A DNA stretch of 64,000 nucleotides from Paenibacillus ferrarius (GCF_002027705.1 NZ_MBTG01000016.1:124001-188000); one strand, 5' to 3'; counted from the first letter of the stretch, positions 34,361 through 43,548 are shown. Made by a program: numbers and translations. The notes: generated from the letters alone by a model not told the origin.

Positions 34361-34391
34361 AAAAATACCGGCGCCATCAGGTGCCGGTTTT
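34361..34391 (-). terminator. Terminator after the histidine kinase gene
   Basis: ACCGGCGCC and GGTGCCGGT pair with a four-base loop, flanked by A- and T-runs on both sides. It lies directly after the kinase stop and may act in both directions. Confidence 0.85.
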
Positions 34392-34394
34392 CGT

Positions 34395-35756
34395 TCAACG
34401 CGTATTTGGCCGAGAGCTCGGTATATGTATGGTGAACTTCGTACCTTGTCCGACTGTGCTTTCTACTTCAATGTTGCCATGATGGTGTAAAACAATTTGC
34501 TTCACAATAGCGAGACCTAGACCGCTGCCTATGCTGTTGCGCGATCGATCCGTTTTGTAAAAGCGCACAAAAATATGGTTCAATTCCTCCGGCGTAATAC
34601 CAATCCCTGAGTCCTTAATGACGACCGTATATGAATGGGTATTGGCGATGAGTTCGATACGAATCGTTCCATTGTCAGGCGTGAATTTGATGCTGTTCCC
34701 AAGCAGGTTAATCCACACTTGATTGAGCTGGTCGGGATCAGCCGTGATTTTCGCGGCAAGCGGCAGCCGCAGGTCAACCCGAATATGTTTGGCAGACCAC
34801 AACGGCTCGCACGATACCACCACCTGCCTGATTTGTTCATCAAGGTTGAACGTTTTGGCCACAAAAGGATGATGCTTCGATTCCAGAGAAGCAAGCTTGA
34901 GTAAATTATCGCTAAGCCGAGACAGTCTATCGCTTTCCTTCAAAATGATATCCAAATACCGTCCCCGATTCTCCGGTGTTACGAGGTGGTCGAGCTTGAG
35001 CGCTTTCGCAAAGCCCGAAATGGACGTTAACGGCGATTGAATCTCATGAGAGACATTCGAAACAAAATCCTGACGCATCGTCTCCAGCTGCTTAAGCTCG
35101 CGGGCTGTCTCGTTGAAGCTTCGGGCAAGAATCCCTAATTCGTCTTTTCGCTTCAGCTTTAATTCTACATCGAAATCGCCCCTAGCGAGTCGTTTGGTTG
35201 CTTTCGTCAATAATTTAAGCGGCCTTACCAAAAATCGGGCGGCAATAACAATACACAAGCTTCCTATCACGAGCACAAGCAGCAAAATTGTAATCAAGAA
35301 CCGGTTTAGGGTCTTCTCATTTTTGGAGGACGACTGCAGGAAGAGGGCATAGTCCTGACCCCCAAGCACAAAAGGAAGCCCAACGTAGATCGTCCCTTGC
35401 GCTTTAACCTTCGAGCGGTACTGCTCGCCTTTCAGCACATGTTGAATAGTCTCCCAATCAATCCCAACAGCCTGCCCTTTGTCGGACCCGAATAATTTCA
35501 TTTCGCCTGAGGCCGAATAAACTTGCACCGGATACACCGTCAACTCGGATGCCTTCTCCATGAACGAATCCAGATCCTGAGGCTGCGTTTGCTGATAAAG
35601 CCTTACGAGGTTATCGCCTACCTTGATCATATCGTTTTGTCCCACTTCATTTAACTCTTTTTGAAAGATGGCGACTCCGATAATGAAGGAGGAGATTAAG
35701 CCGATGACAATTGCAGCCAAAAAGGTCAGCACAACACGGACATATAGGCTCTTCAT
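34395..35756 (-). CDS. Sensor histidine kinase (HAMP, HisKA)
   Basis: The 453-residue kinase has a first membrane helix (about 8-30), an extracytoplasmic sensor of about 120 residues, a second helix (about 152-173) and a HAMP linker. The H-box FVSNVSHEIQSPLTSISGFA has His237 as phosphoacceptor. An ATPase domain follows with the N box (INLLGNSIKFTP), DSGIGI and GSGLGLAIV. Its ATG overlaps the stop of the response-regulator gene by four bases, so the pair is coupled. The glutamine in the HEIQSP motif is unusual; HEIRTP or HELRTP is the norm. The signal is unknown. Confidence 0.94.
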   Translation of the reverse strand: MKSLYVRVVLTFLAAIVIGLISSFIIGVAIFQKELNEVGQNDMIKVGDNLVRLYQQTQPQDLDSFMEKASELTVYPVQVYSASGEMKLFGSDKGQAVGIDWETIQHVLKGEQYRSKVKAQGTIYVGLPFVLGGQDYALFLQSSSKNEKTLNRFLITILLLVLVIGSLCIVIAARFLVRPLKLLTKATKRLARGDFDVELKLKRKDELGILARSFNETARELKQLETMRQDFVSNVSHEIQSPLTSISGFAKALKLDHLVTPENRGRYLDIILKESDRLSRLSDNLLKLASLESKHHPFVAKTFNLDEQIRQVVVSCEPLWSAKHIRVDLRLPLAAKITADPDQLNQVWINLLGNSIKFTPDNGTIRIELIANTHSYTVVIKDSGIGITPEELNHIFVRFYKTDRSRNSIGSGLGLAIVKQIVLHHHGNIEVESTVGQGTKFTIHIPSSRPNTR

Positions 35757-36433
35757 CCTGCATTAACCACAAGTCTGTAGCCGAGACCGCGCGCCGTTTC
35801 AATGTAAAAATGCTTCATATCGCTGGCAAACCTCTGCCGCAGCCTTTTGATGTGCACATCCACAGTCCTGTCGTCGCCTTCGTAATCCATCCCCCAAATT
35901 TGAGTGATCAGTTGCTCCCTTGTGAAAATTTGGCCTGGATGGCTGGCCAGCTTGAACAGCAGCTCGAACTCTTTCAAAGGCAGTGCTTGCTCTTCATCCC
36001 CGCGAACAACCTTGTAGGTTCCGAGATTCAACAAAATCTCACCCAGTTGTATCACCTTGGAGGAGGATATCCGGGATCGTTTCAACAGCGCTTTGACTCG
36101 CAGCACCAGCTCCACTGGATCAAACGGCTTCGCTAAATAATCGTCTGTCCCCAACTGAAAGCCCTTCACCTTATGCCCCGACTCCCCTTTGGCTGTCACC
36201 ATTAAAAGAAGGATATGCGGATCTCGCTTTCGGATTTCTTTGCATAAATCCCAGCCATCCATCAGCGGCATCATAATATCAAGAATTACAAGCTCAACGA
36301 GCTTATCCGCCAGCAGCGCAAGTGCTTCCTCTCCGTTCACTGCTTCTATAATGTCAAATCCTTCATTTTGCAAAAAGAAGCTCATCAGCTCGCGAATGTG
36401 CGCATCGTCATCCACAATAAGTATTTTGGTCAT
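35753..36433 (-). CDS. OmpR/PhoB-family response regulator
   Basis: The 226-residue protein has a receiver domain (TKILIVDDDAHIRELMSFF, phosphoacceptor Asp52 in LDIMMPLMDG, conserved Lys in DDYLAKPFDP). The C-terminal winged-helix domain contains LPLKEFELLFKLASHPGQIF and EGDDRTVDVHIKRLRQRF. It should bind direct repeats upstream of its targets once phosphorylated by the adjacent kinase. It is the first gene of the pair, with ribosome site AAAGGAG. The neighbouring S41 peptidase is a possible target. Confidence 0.95.
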   Translation of the reverse strand: MTKILIVDDDAHIRELMSFFLQNEGFDIIEAVNGEEALALLADKLVELVILDIMMPLMDGWDLCKEIRKRDPHILLLMVTAKGESGHKVKGFQLGTDDYLAKPFDPVELVLRVKALLKRSRISSSKVIQLGEILLNLGTYKVVRGDEEQALPLKEFELLFKLASHPGQIFTREQLITQIWGMDYEGDDRTVDVHIKRLRQRFASDMKHFYIETARGLGYRLVVNAG

Positions 36434-36578
36434 TTAACTTTGAACTCCTTTTGGAAACCTTTTTCTAAACCCATCATACAGCAGGGCAGCCAATCATAAA
36501 ACCCTCATTGGTGGGGGCGCAGACCTCATTCTAATTCTATAATGATTATGTATTTTGTGGGGATGACTGACATAAATA

Positions 36579-36609
36579 AAATGCTCCTGCCTATGTGCAG
36601 GGGCATTAT
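36579..36609. terminator. Bidirectional stem-loop upstream of the 61-bp arrays
   Basis: AATGCTCCTGC and GCAGGGGCATT pair with one wobble around ATGT-type loop bases, with AT-rich flanks both sides. It may shield the response-regulator operon from the repeat block. Otherwise 36434-36689 shows no gene. Confidence 0.6.
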
Positions 36610-36689
36610 TTACAAACATCTATTAAACCTATAGATCTATTTTCATTGTAAGTTGAACTTTATGTGAAGGTCAAATACGAAATGGAGGT

Positions 36690-37130
36690 TGACGGCGTGG
36701 CGAGACGCCTTTTCTGGCGGGCTCAGATTACTTTCGTGGCGATGCCGACTGATTCGATCGGTGAGACTGCCTTTTTGGCAGGCTCAGCTTGCTTTCGCGG
36801 CGATGCAGCCTGATTCGATCGGTGAGACTGCCTTTTTGGCAGGCTCAGCTTACTTTCGCGGCGATGCCGACTGATTCGATCGGTGAGACTGCCTTTTTGG
36901 CAGGCTCAGCTTGCTTTCGTGGCGATGCCGACTGATTCGATCGGTGAGACTGCCTTTTTGGCAGGCTCAGCTTGCTTTCGCCGACCATGCCGACTGATTC
37001 GATCGGTGAGACTGCCTTTTTGGCAGGCTCAGCTTGCTTTCGTGGCGATGCCGACTGATTCGATCGGTGAGACTGCCTTTTTGGCAGGCTCAGCTTGCTT
37101 TCGCCGGCCATGCGGCCTCTTTCGCGTGGC
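36690..37130. repeat. Tandem 61-bp array, type 1 (about 7 copies)
   Basis: GATTCGATCGGTGAGACTGC starts units at 36751, 36812, 36873, 36934, 36996 and 37057: steps of 61, 61, 61, 62 and 61. Each unit holds a hairpin (CTGCC-TTTTT-GGCAG flanked by GAG/CTC). The unit is shared, in diverged form, with the larger array to the right and with the isolated copies at 28980. Confidence 0.9.
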
Positions 37131-37147
37131 GAGTCTCTGGCAGCAGG

Positions 37148-37287
37148 GAAATTCCTGCGAATATGCATCCTTTTCGGCTTAAAAATAAGCAAAAAGGTGA
37201 AAAGCCTGCAATAATGCATCCTTTAGAGAACTTTTTCCGATTCCAGGACGGAAAAGCTTAAAAAGCCTGCACTATTGCAGGCTTTTT
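37148..37287 (+). repeat. CCTGC element copy B (three modules)
   Basis: CCTGC modules at 37154, 37206 and 37266 (steps 52 and 60). The inverted repeat CTTTTTCC/GGAAAAG lies between modules 2 and 3. A fourth module is expected near 37317; there the type-2 array begins, with a GCC-TTTTT-GGC hairpin in its place. Confidence 0.8.
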
Positions 37288-37296
37288 CAAAATCGG

Positions 37297-38470
37297 CGCG
37301 GCGAGACGGCCTTTTTGGCAGGCTCACCTTGCTTTCGCCAGCCATGCAGCCTCTTTCGCGTGGCAAGCCCGCCTTTTCCGCTGGCTCACCTTGCTTTCGC
37401 AGCCATGCAGGCTCTTTCGCGTGGCAAGCCCGCCTTTTCCGCTGGCTCAGCCTGCTTTCGCAGCCATGCGCCCTCTTTCACGCGGCGAGACGGTCTTTTC
37501 CGCTGGCTCACCTTGCTTTCGCCGGCTATGCGGCCTCTTTCCCGTGGCAAGCCCGCCTTTTCCGCTGGCTCAGCCTGCTTTCGCAGCCATGCAGCCTCTT
37601 TCACGCGGCGAGCCCGCCTTTTTCGCGGACTCAGCCTGCTTTCGCCAGCCATGCAGCCTCTTTCGCGTGGCAAGCCCGCCTTTTCCGCTGGCTCACCTTG
37701 CTTTCGCAGCCATGCAGGCTCTTTCCCGTGGCAAGACCGCCTTTTCCGCTGGCTCACCTTGCTTTCGCAGCCATGCAGCCTCTTTCACGCGGCGAGACCG
37801 CCTTTTCCGCTGGCTCACCTTGCTTTCGCAGCCATGCAGCCTCTTTCGCGTGGCAAGCCCGCCTTTTCCGCGGACTCAGCCTGCTTTCGCAGCCATGCAG
37901 CCTCTTTCTCGTGGCGAGACGGTCTTTTCCGCGGACTCAGCCTGCTTTCGCAGCCATGAGGCCTCTTTCATGCGGCGAGCCCGCCTTTTCCGCTGGCTCA
38001 GCCTGCTTTCGCCGCCATGCAGCCTCTTTCGCGTGGCAAGCCCGCCTTTTCCATGGGCTCAGCTTGCTTTCGCCAGCCATGCAGCCTCTTTCCCGTGGCA
38101 AGCCCTCCTTTTCCGCTGGCTCACCTTGCTTTCGCAGCCATGCAGGCTCTTTCCCGTGGCGAGACAGCCTTTTCCGCTGGCTCACCCTGCTTTCGCAGCC
38201 ATGCAGCCTCTTTCACGCGGCGAGACCGCCTTTTCCGCGGGCTCAGCCTGCTTTCGCAGCCATGCGGCCACTTTCGCGTGGCAAGCCCGCCTTTTCCGCT
38301 GGCTCAGCCTGCTTTCGCCGCCATGCAGCCTCTTTCACGCGGCGAGCCCGCCTTTTCCGCGGGCTCAGCCTGCTTTCGCCGCCATGCAGCCTCTTTCGCG
38401 TGGCAAGCCCGCCTTTTCCGCTGGCTCAGCCTCCTTCGCCGGCCACACTGCCTTTCTCCCCCCGGCTCAG
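37297..38470. repeat. Tandem 61-bp array, type 2 (about 19 copies)
   Basis: Units such as GCCTCTTTCGCGTGGCAAGC, with the next 41 bases ending at AGCCATGCA, recur every 61 bp (for example 37349, 37410, 37471). Each can fold as GCAAGCC.../...GGCT...CTTGC. The unit has no stop codons in the plus strand frames and 61 is one more than a multiple of three. All three plus frames therefore stay open for hundreds of codons, including a false 436-codon frame. The array runs up to the 3' end of the MFS gene. Confidence 0.9.
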
Positions 38471-38477
38471 CCTTCCA

Positions 38478-39668
38478 TCATGTCTTAAGCCTCACCTTAC
38501 TTTTCCACAAAACAGACATCGTAAAAGCAGCCAACAGAATTACCGCGGCACCTATATACGGGAAGTTAATGTTGATATCAAATAAGATGCCGCCCAAAGC
38601 CGGCCCGATGATAATGCCTAGACTTGTATAGGTAGAATTCATGCCTGCAACGAATCCTTGGTTTTCACCCGCCAATTTGGAAAGCAGTGTTGTCACAGAG
38701 GGCCGCAGCAAATCACAAGCAAAAAAGACAATACACGTCACGGCCAGAATACTCCAATAACTGCTAACGAATACAGAAGCAAAAATAAAAATAGCAGCCG
38801 TCATCAGTGTGCCATGAATCATTTTTCTCTCACCGAATTTTGCGATCAGCTTCCCAAAAAACAAAATTTGCGCGACCACTCCCATAATGGAGCCTACGGT
38901 AATAATGACCGCAATCTGTTTGGCGGTAAAACCGAATTTCCGATCCACAAATAAGCTAAACATCATTTCATAAGCCGCCAATCCAAAAGCCAGCACAAAC
39001 ACGATCACGAGCGGTACAAAGTAAATAGGCTGGAACGACTTCTTAATTTCAGCTAAGAAACTGACTTGTTTTTTCCTTTTTCTATTATTCTCCAGCTGCT
39101 CTTTGGACAAGGGTTCTTTGAGAATAAACACCGAAATGAGTGCAGCACCCAAGGCAAAGGCAGCGGCAAAAAAGAAAGGCGCACGTATGCCCAAATCAGC
39201 TATAAAGCCACCGATGCCAGGGCCAATAATGAATCCCCCGCTAATGGCGGCGGCTTGATATCCTAATACTTTAGCTCTATCCTCCAATGAAGTTCGGTCT
39301 GCTATATAAGCCGTAACGGCCGGCATAATGAAGGCGTCGCTAATTCCCCCCAATATTCTCGATAGAAAGAGTACCCATACTTGATTCCCGATTCCAAATA
39401 AAACTTCTGAGAAAGAAAAAAGGAACAGCCCCATAACGATCATTTTCTTCCTGCCAATGGTATCTACCCACACGCCGGTAATTGGAGAAGCTAGCAGCTG
39501 GGCAAATGCAAAAGCAGAAATCAGGTAGCCCATTTGCTCCCCGCTTAAATCCAGCTCTCTTGCCAGCGAAGGCATGACAGGAACGGCTAAACCAATTCCT
39601 ACAAATGCAATAAATAAATTAAATAACACTAAAGCTAAAGACATTTTTTCGTTACGAAGCATACTCAT
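38478..39668 (-). CDS. MFS drug efflux transporter (DHA1, NorA/Bcr-like)
   Basis: The 396-residue protein has twelve helices. It shows DHA1 motifs: GYLISAFAFAQLLASPITGV, WVDTIGRKKMIVMGLFLFSF (motif A) and LGYQAAAISGGFIIGPGIGG (motif C, drug antiport). ATG 39668 is chosen for its AGGTGAGGA site; the GTG four codons earlier overlaps that site. It is 36 bp downstream of a MarR regulator and surely cotranscribed with it. It should export toxic compounds under MarR control. The 61-bp repeat array begins eight bases after its stop. Confidence 0.93.
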   Translation of the reverse strand: MSMLRNEKMSLALVLFNLFIAFVGIGLAVPVMPSLARELDLSGEQMGYLISAFAFAQLLASPITGVWVDTIGRKKMIVMGLFLFSFSEVLFGIGNQVWVLFLSRILGGISDAFIMPAVTAYIADRTSLEDRAKVLGYQAAAISGGFIIGPGIGGFIADLGIRAPFFFAAAFALGAALISVFILKEPLSKEQLENNRKRKKQVSFLAEIKKSFQPIYFVPLVIVFVLAFGLAAYEMMFSLFVDRKFGFTAKQIAVIITVGSIMGVVAQILFFGKLIAKFGERKMIHGTLMTAAIFIFASVFVSSYWSILAVTCIVFFACDLLRPSVTTLLSKLAGENQGFVAGMNSTYTSLGIIIGPALGGILFDININFPYIGAAVILLAAFTMSVLWKSKVRLKT

Positions 39669-39704
39669 GATGTTCCTCACCTAGCTCCCTGATGGAAGCT
39701 GCTT

Positions 39705-40154
39705 TCATTCGTTTTCTTTATGTTCGATGATGACCTCGTTAATTTTTTTCATCGTCTGGGTCATGTGCTGCAGATCTGCAATATCAATTTGAGAGTAGTA
39801 TTTCCTAATTAGCGTTTCATCCAAATTTTTTATTAACTCGGCGTATTTATGGCCTTCCTCCCCAAGAATGATGTAGAATTCCCGGCGATTGCTTGGATTG
39901 CTTTTACGAACAATAAAATGTCTTGCTTCTAATTTCGATATCACTTGGCTGACCGCGCTTTTGGTTATTTCGAATTTGGCCGCGATGTCATTGGCTGTAA
40001 TCCGTTCATTTCGCATAATATAAAGCATCATCACTTCTTGCTGAAAGGTTAAATGATACTCGTCAATCTTTTTCGCATTTTTGTTAGATAACACATAAAA
40101 CTCGTTAAACGCATCATTCAACTCGTTCACGATTTTTCGATATTCGGCCAGCAT
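39705..40154 (-). CDS. MarR-family transcriptional regulator
   Basis: The 149-residue protein starts MLAEYRKIVNELNDAFNEFY behind GGGGGAATG. The frame is open 43 codons further, but without a ribosome site. The winged helix-turn-helix is ITANDIAAKFEITKSAVSQV, followed by NRREFYIILGEEGHKY. MarR proteins repress a neighbouring exporter until a small aromatic ligand binds. An imperfect palindrome at 40183-40200 lies in the promoter, and the exporter gene follows directly. Confidence 0.93.
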   Translation of the reverse strand: MLAEYRKIVNELNDAFNEFYVLSNKNAKKIDEYHLTFQQEVMMLYIMRNERITANDIAAKFEITKSAVSQVISKLEARHFIVRKSNPSNRREFYIILGEEGHKYAELIKNLDETLIRKYYSQIDIADLQHMTQTMKKINEVIIEHKENE

Positions 40155-40182
40155 GTCATTCCCCCTGAAAATAAATAAGTTT

Positions 40183-40200
40183 AGTTTAGTTAACTTAACT
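40183..40200. promoter_or_regulatory. Candidate MarR operator
   Basis: AGTTTAGTTAACTTAACT is palindromic at 16 of 18 positions around GTTAAC, 29 bp upstream of the marR start. The location and AT-rich symmetric form fit MarR autoregulation. Confidence 0.65.
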
Positions 40201-40286
40201 ATAAGTGTTGTTGCACGTGATGTCAAATGACCGCAGCATGCAAGCCACTGCATCTCTTTCGAATGACGAAAAGACAAAAACACCCC

Positions 40287-40306
40287 TTATGGCTACTATG
40301 CCATAA
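40287..40306 (-). terminator. Terminator after the AraC regulator gene
   Basis: TTATGGC and GCCATAA pair with a six-base loop about 50 bp after the AraC-type gene's stop. On the minus strand GGGGTGTTTTT follows. Confidence 0.55.
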
Positions 40307-40356
40307 CGAGTGCTTAACGAGTTCTCTTCCCCCAACAGTCCTCCAATCCCTTGTCC

Positions 40357-41244
40357 TTACAGCTCCCGCGCTTCTCCGTACCGCATCTTCTGTTTATACT
40401 GCCTTGGTGTGCAGCCGCTAAACCGCTTGAATAATTCATAGAAATGGGCCATGTTTTCAATGCCTACTTCCACCGCAATATCTGTTACGTTTTTGTTTCC
40501 GATTGCGAGCATTCTTTCCGCTTTGGCGATTCGTTTGCGATTGACGAAATCAGTGAAAGAGATGCCCACCTTTTTCTTAAAATATTTGGAGAAATACGCA
40601 TAGCTCATCCCCACAATCCGGCTCACTTCCGCCATATTGATTTTCTCGGCAAGATGCTCCTCTATGTAAGCGGAAACCGGGCGAAAAACATCCGCATCGA
40701 CATACTCGTGCGCGAGCAAAAGCTCCTGTTCGTCATTGCGAAGCAGTGTTAGCAGTAAATGCTTGATGTGCATGCTGACTGCAATTTCATAGCCTTTCTG
40801 CTTCTGCATGACTTCCTCGTGAATGCCCAGCAGAATCGAAGCCACCTCTTTTTGCACATGCGGGAATTTGCGAAATATATAATTCAAGTCTTCCAGTGGA
40901 TTCAGCACTTCCATGAAATGTCTTGTATAGTGCATCATCGCCGGGTCGAAATAAGGTTCAAGGTCCACATGAAGCACGAGATAGGTGACTTGCTGCCCCT
41001 GAAGTCCAAAACCTCGGTGAAGCTGCGAGGAACCGATCACCACGACCTCTCCCGGGTTCAGTTGGTAGGTCTGCGTCGGCGTATACATCCTATGCACACC
41101 TTCCAGCACAAGGATGAACTCAACCTCTTTATGATAATGCCACTTCTGAAAGTTTTCTTGTCCATATTCGACATGCGTAAATTTCCATACTTTCATACAC
41201 AACTGAGGGTTCTGATAATGGATTGGTTCTTGAAATATTTCCAC
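40357..41244 (-). CDS. AraC-family regulator with cupin sensor domain
   Basis: The 295-residue protein has an N-terminal cupin-like sugar-binding domain (KWHYHKEVEFILVLEGVHRM, LNPGEVVVIGSSQLHRG) and a C-terminal AraC double helix-turn-helix (NMAEVSRIVGMSYAYFSKYF, VTDIAVEVGIENMAHFYELF). The start is GTG 41244 behind GAGG. It is transcribed away from two Gfo/Idh dehydrogenase genes, with 133 bp between. It is the obvious candidate to activate them in response to a sugar. Confidence 0.92.
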   Translation of the reverse strand: MEIFQEPIHYQNPQLCMKVWKFTHVEYGQENFQKWHYHKEVEFILVLEGVHRMYTPTQTYQLNPGEVVVIGSSQLHRGFGLQGQQVTYLVLHVDLEPYFDPAMMHYTRHFMEVLNPLEDLNYIFRKFPHVQKEVASILLGIHEEVMQKQKGYEIAVSMHIKHLLLTLLRNDEQELLLAHEYVDADVFRPVSAYIEEHLAEKINMAEVSRIVGMSYAYFSKYFKKKVGISFTDFVNRKRIAKAERMLAIGNKNVTDIAVEVGIENMAHFYELFKRFSGCTPRQYKQKMRYGEAREL

Positions 41245-41377
41245 GGTGACAACCTCGCTATTTTCTCAAGAGTAAATATGGATATAAATCGGATAAATAA
41301 CCGCATATACGTAACGTCTATTTCGACTGTATCATTCTTTTATAAGCAGGTATATAGCAAATGAAGGAGATGTATCG

Positions 41378-42385
41378 ATGAAAGTAGCTGTATTAGGTTG
41401 CGGTGGATTAGGACGTGTCCATGCAAGCATCTATGCCAAGATGAAGGACGTAGAATTGACAGGTGTTTGTGATCTACAACTCCAGCTTGCCCATGATTTG
41501 TCTGAAATTACAGGGGCTCCTGCTTACTTATCCTTCGAGCAGATGTTGGAGCAGGCTGAATTTGATGTGATCAGCATTGCAGTACCAAGCTTTTTGCATA
41601 AAGAATATACGCTCAAGGCGGCTAAGGCCGGAAAACACGTCATTTGTGAAAAGCCCATTGCCCTCCATCTTGAAGATGCCGAGGAAATGATCCGCTGCTG
41701 TGAAGAAAACGGGGTTCGCTTGTTCGTTGGACATGTCGTTCGCTTCTTCCCGGATTATGTCAATATGAAACGATCCCTGGACGAAGGTAAAATAGGCAAG
41801 GCCTGCGTCGCTCACGCCAGCCGGATTGGGTCCCATCCTGGGGATACCAAAGCATGGTTTAAAGATTTTGATAAAAGCGGCGGCGTTATTGTTGATTTGA
41901 TGATCCACGATTTGGACTTTTTGAGATGGACGCTTGGCGAAGTCACAACCGTTTACGGATTAAATCATTGCAACGACCAGCTGGATTATGCGCTAGTGAC
42001 GCTGCAATTCGCAAGTGGCGCTGTTGCCAACGTCGAAGCGAACTGGGGGTTCCCCGGACCGTTCCAGACGAAAGCGGAGATTGCCGGAAACGAAGGCATC
42101 GTAATCGCCAATAGCTTGAACAGCAGCTCTCTGAAGATTCAAAAGGCTCCTTCCGCCTCAGAAGCAAGCGCCTTCGTGACTATCCCTGAAAGCCCGGGCT
42201 TCCAAAGTCCCTATGAGCTGGAGCTGCAGCACTTCATCACGAGCATTCTCACAGGTTCGGAAGCTATCGTGACCGCAAGAGATGCCTACAAAGCCTTGGA
42301 ATTGGCGCTTGCCGCGATTGAAAGCGTGCAAACGGGCAAAGCCGTTCATCTACCGCTTAGCAAATCTTTTAGCTCAAACGCATAA
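41378..42385 (+). CDS. Gfo/Idh/MocA-family oxidoreductase (first of pair)
   Basis: The 335-residue protein has the N-terminal Rossmann fold (KVAVLGCGGLGRVHASIYAK) and the EKP motif (GKHVICEKPIALHLEDAEEM). The catalytic-type DHD-like segment is GGVIVDLMIHDLDFLRWTLG, with the conserved D..H. It should be an NAD(P)-dependent sugar or inositol dehydrogenase. It has a strong GAAGGAGATG site. The second dehydrogenase starts 19 bp after its stop, so the pair forms an operon divergent from the AraC regulator. Confidence 0.93.
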   Translation: MKVAVLGCGGLGRVHASIYAKMKDVELTGVCDLQLQLAHDLSEITGAPAYLSFEQMLEQAEFDVISIAVPSFLHKEYTLKAAKAGKHVICEKPIALHLEDAEEMIRCCEENGVRLFVGHVVRFFPDYVNMKRSLDEGKIGKACVAHASRIGSHPGDTKAWFKDFDKSGGVIVDLMIHDLDFLRWTLGEVTTVYGLNHCNDQLDYALVTLQFASGAVANVEANWGFPGPFQTKAEIAGNEGIVIANSLNSSSLKIQKAPSASEASAFVTIPESPGFQSPYELELQHFITSILTGSEAIVTARDAYKALELALAAIESVQTGKAVHLPLSKSFSSNA

Positions 42386-42404
42386 CCATGAGGAGGCACG
42401 TACA

Positions 42405-43391
42405 ATGAATAAACTTAAAGTTGGTATGATTAGCTTCGCGCATGGTCACGCTTTCTCTTACTTCCATGCCCTGCATTCTTTGCCTGAGGTAGAGCTTGTA
42501 GGAATTGCTGATCCTCTCAAAAGCCGGGTCGATACTCTCTTAAACCAGTATCCATTGTCCTATTACGAGGATTATCGGGAATTGCTTGCTGCTGATATTG
42601 ACGCTGTCGTCATCTGTTCAGAAAACGTTTATCATGCCGAGATCACGATCGAAGCCGCCAAACGAGGCAAGCATATACTCTGCGAAAAACCGCTCGGCAT
42701 CACGACAGATGAGATGCAGGCCATGCTGTCAGCATGTCAGGAGAACAATGTCCAACTGATGACGGCCTTCCCATGCCGCTATCTGGCAGCCGTAGTGCAG
42801 GCCAAGAAAGCGGTCGAAAACGGGGAAATCGGCGAGATCGTTGCGATCAAGGGAACGAACCGGGGCACCTTCCCGGGCGGTTGGTTCGTCGATCCGAAGC
42901 TTTCCGGCGGCGGCGCCCTATTGGACCATACGGTACATGTCATGGATCTAATGAATTGGTTCACTGGCTCTCAGGTGAAAGAAGTTTATGCTTACGCGGC
43001 GGCTTTATTTCACGAAAACCTTGAAGTGGACGACGCCGGCATGATCCATGTGAAATTCGCAAGCGGCGCGTTTGGCGTACTGGATACGAGTTGGTCAAGA
43101 ACCGCACCGTTCCCGACATGGGGAGATGTGACGATGGAGATCATCGGAACCAAAGGCGTCATTTCTGTCGATGGACTCGCTCAGAAGAACGAACTTTACA
43201 GCAGCGCTGCCGGCAAAGGCCAGTGGGATTATTGGGGAGACAACATGGATGCCTACATGATCCAAGCCTTCGTGCGAGCGCTTCTCAGCGGCGAAGCGGT
43301 TCCCATCTCCGGCGAAGATGGCTTGCGCTCAGCGGCAGTCGCGTTGGCTGGATATCGCTCTATCCAAGAAGGCCAGCCTGTCCTGTTGTAG
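42405..43391 (+). CDS. Gfo/Idh/MocA-family oxidoreductase (second of pair)
   Basis: The 328-residue protein starts MNKLKVGMISFAHGHAFSYF behind GAGGAGG; the open frame runs back into the previous gene but that is overlap only. Its Rossmann loop reads SFAHGHA in place of the usual GxGxxG, a variant seen in part of this family. The EKP motif is HILCEKPLGITTDE, and GGGALLDHTVHVMDLMNWFT carries the D-H-x-x-H-like site. It probably acts with the first dehydrogenase on the same sugar. A strong terminator follows. Confidence 0.92.
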   Translation: MNKLKVGMISFAHGHAFSYFHALHSLPEVELVGIADPLKSRVDTLLNQYPLSYYEDYRELLAADIDAVVICSENVYHAEITIEAAKRGKHILCEKPLGITTDEMQAMLSACQENNVQLMTAFPCRYLAAVVQAKKAVENGEIGEIVAIKGTNRGTFPGGWFVDPKLSGGGALLDHTVHVMDLMNWFTGSQVKEVYAYAAALFHENLEVDDAGMIHVKFASGAFGVLDTSWSRTAPFPTWGDVTMEIIGTKGVISVDGLAQKNELYSSAAGKGQWDYWGDNMDAYMIQAFVRALLSGEAVPISGEDGLRSAAVALAGYRSIQEGQPVLL

Positions 43392-43397
43392 ATGAAA

Positions 43398-43439
43398 AGG
43401 GCTGTCCCCAAGCAGATACATTTGCTTGAGGACAGCCCT
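43398..43439 (+). terminator. Terminator of the dehydrogenase pair
   Basis: AGGGCTGTCCCCAAGCA and TGCTTGAGGACAGCCCT pair over 17 positions with one mismatch, just after the stop. The T-run is short (ATATTATT). Confidence 0.85.
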
Positions 43440-43548
43440 ATATTATTCATTCATGCACTTGCATGATGATTTGGATGTTGGCTTGCCAAGCTGCGATCAC
43501 TGTTCGTCAAAAGAACCTCAGCCTGCCTCTTCGAGTCATCCTGTTACA

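Noticed and set aside
36689..37182. Frames of 60-100 codons in the type 1 array (FWQAQLAFVAM repeats)
   Set aside because: They are rotations of the 61-bp unit in all frames with no gene signals.
37275..38585. 436-codon frame and two others across the 61-bp array
   Set aside because: They are open by unit composition only, with no ribosome site, and they overlap each other and a real gene on the opposite strand.
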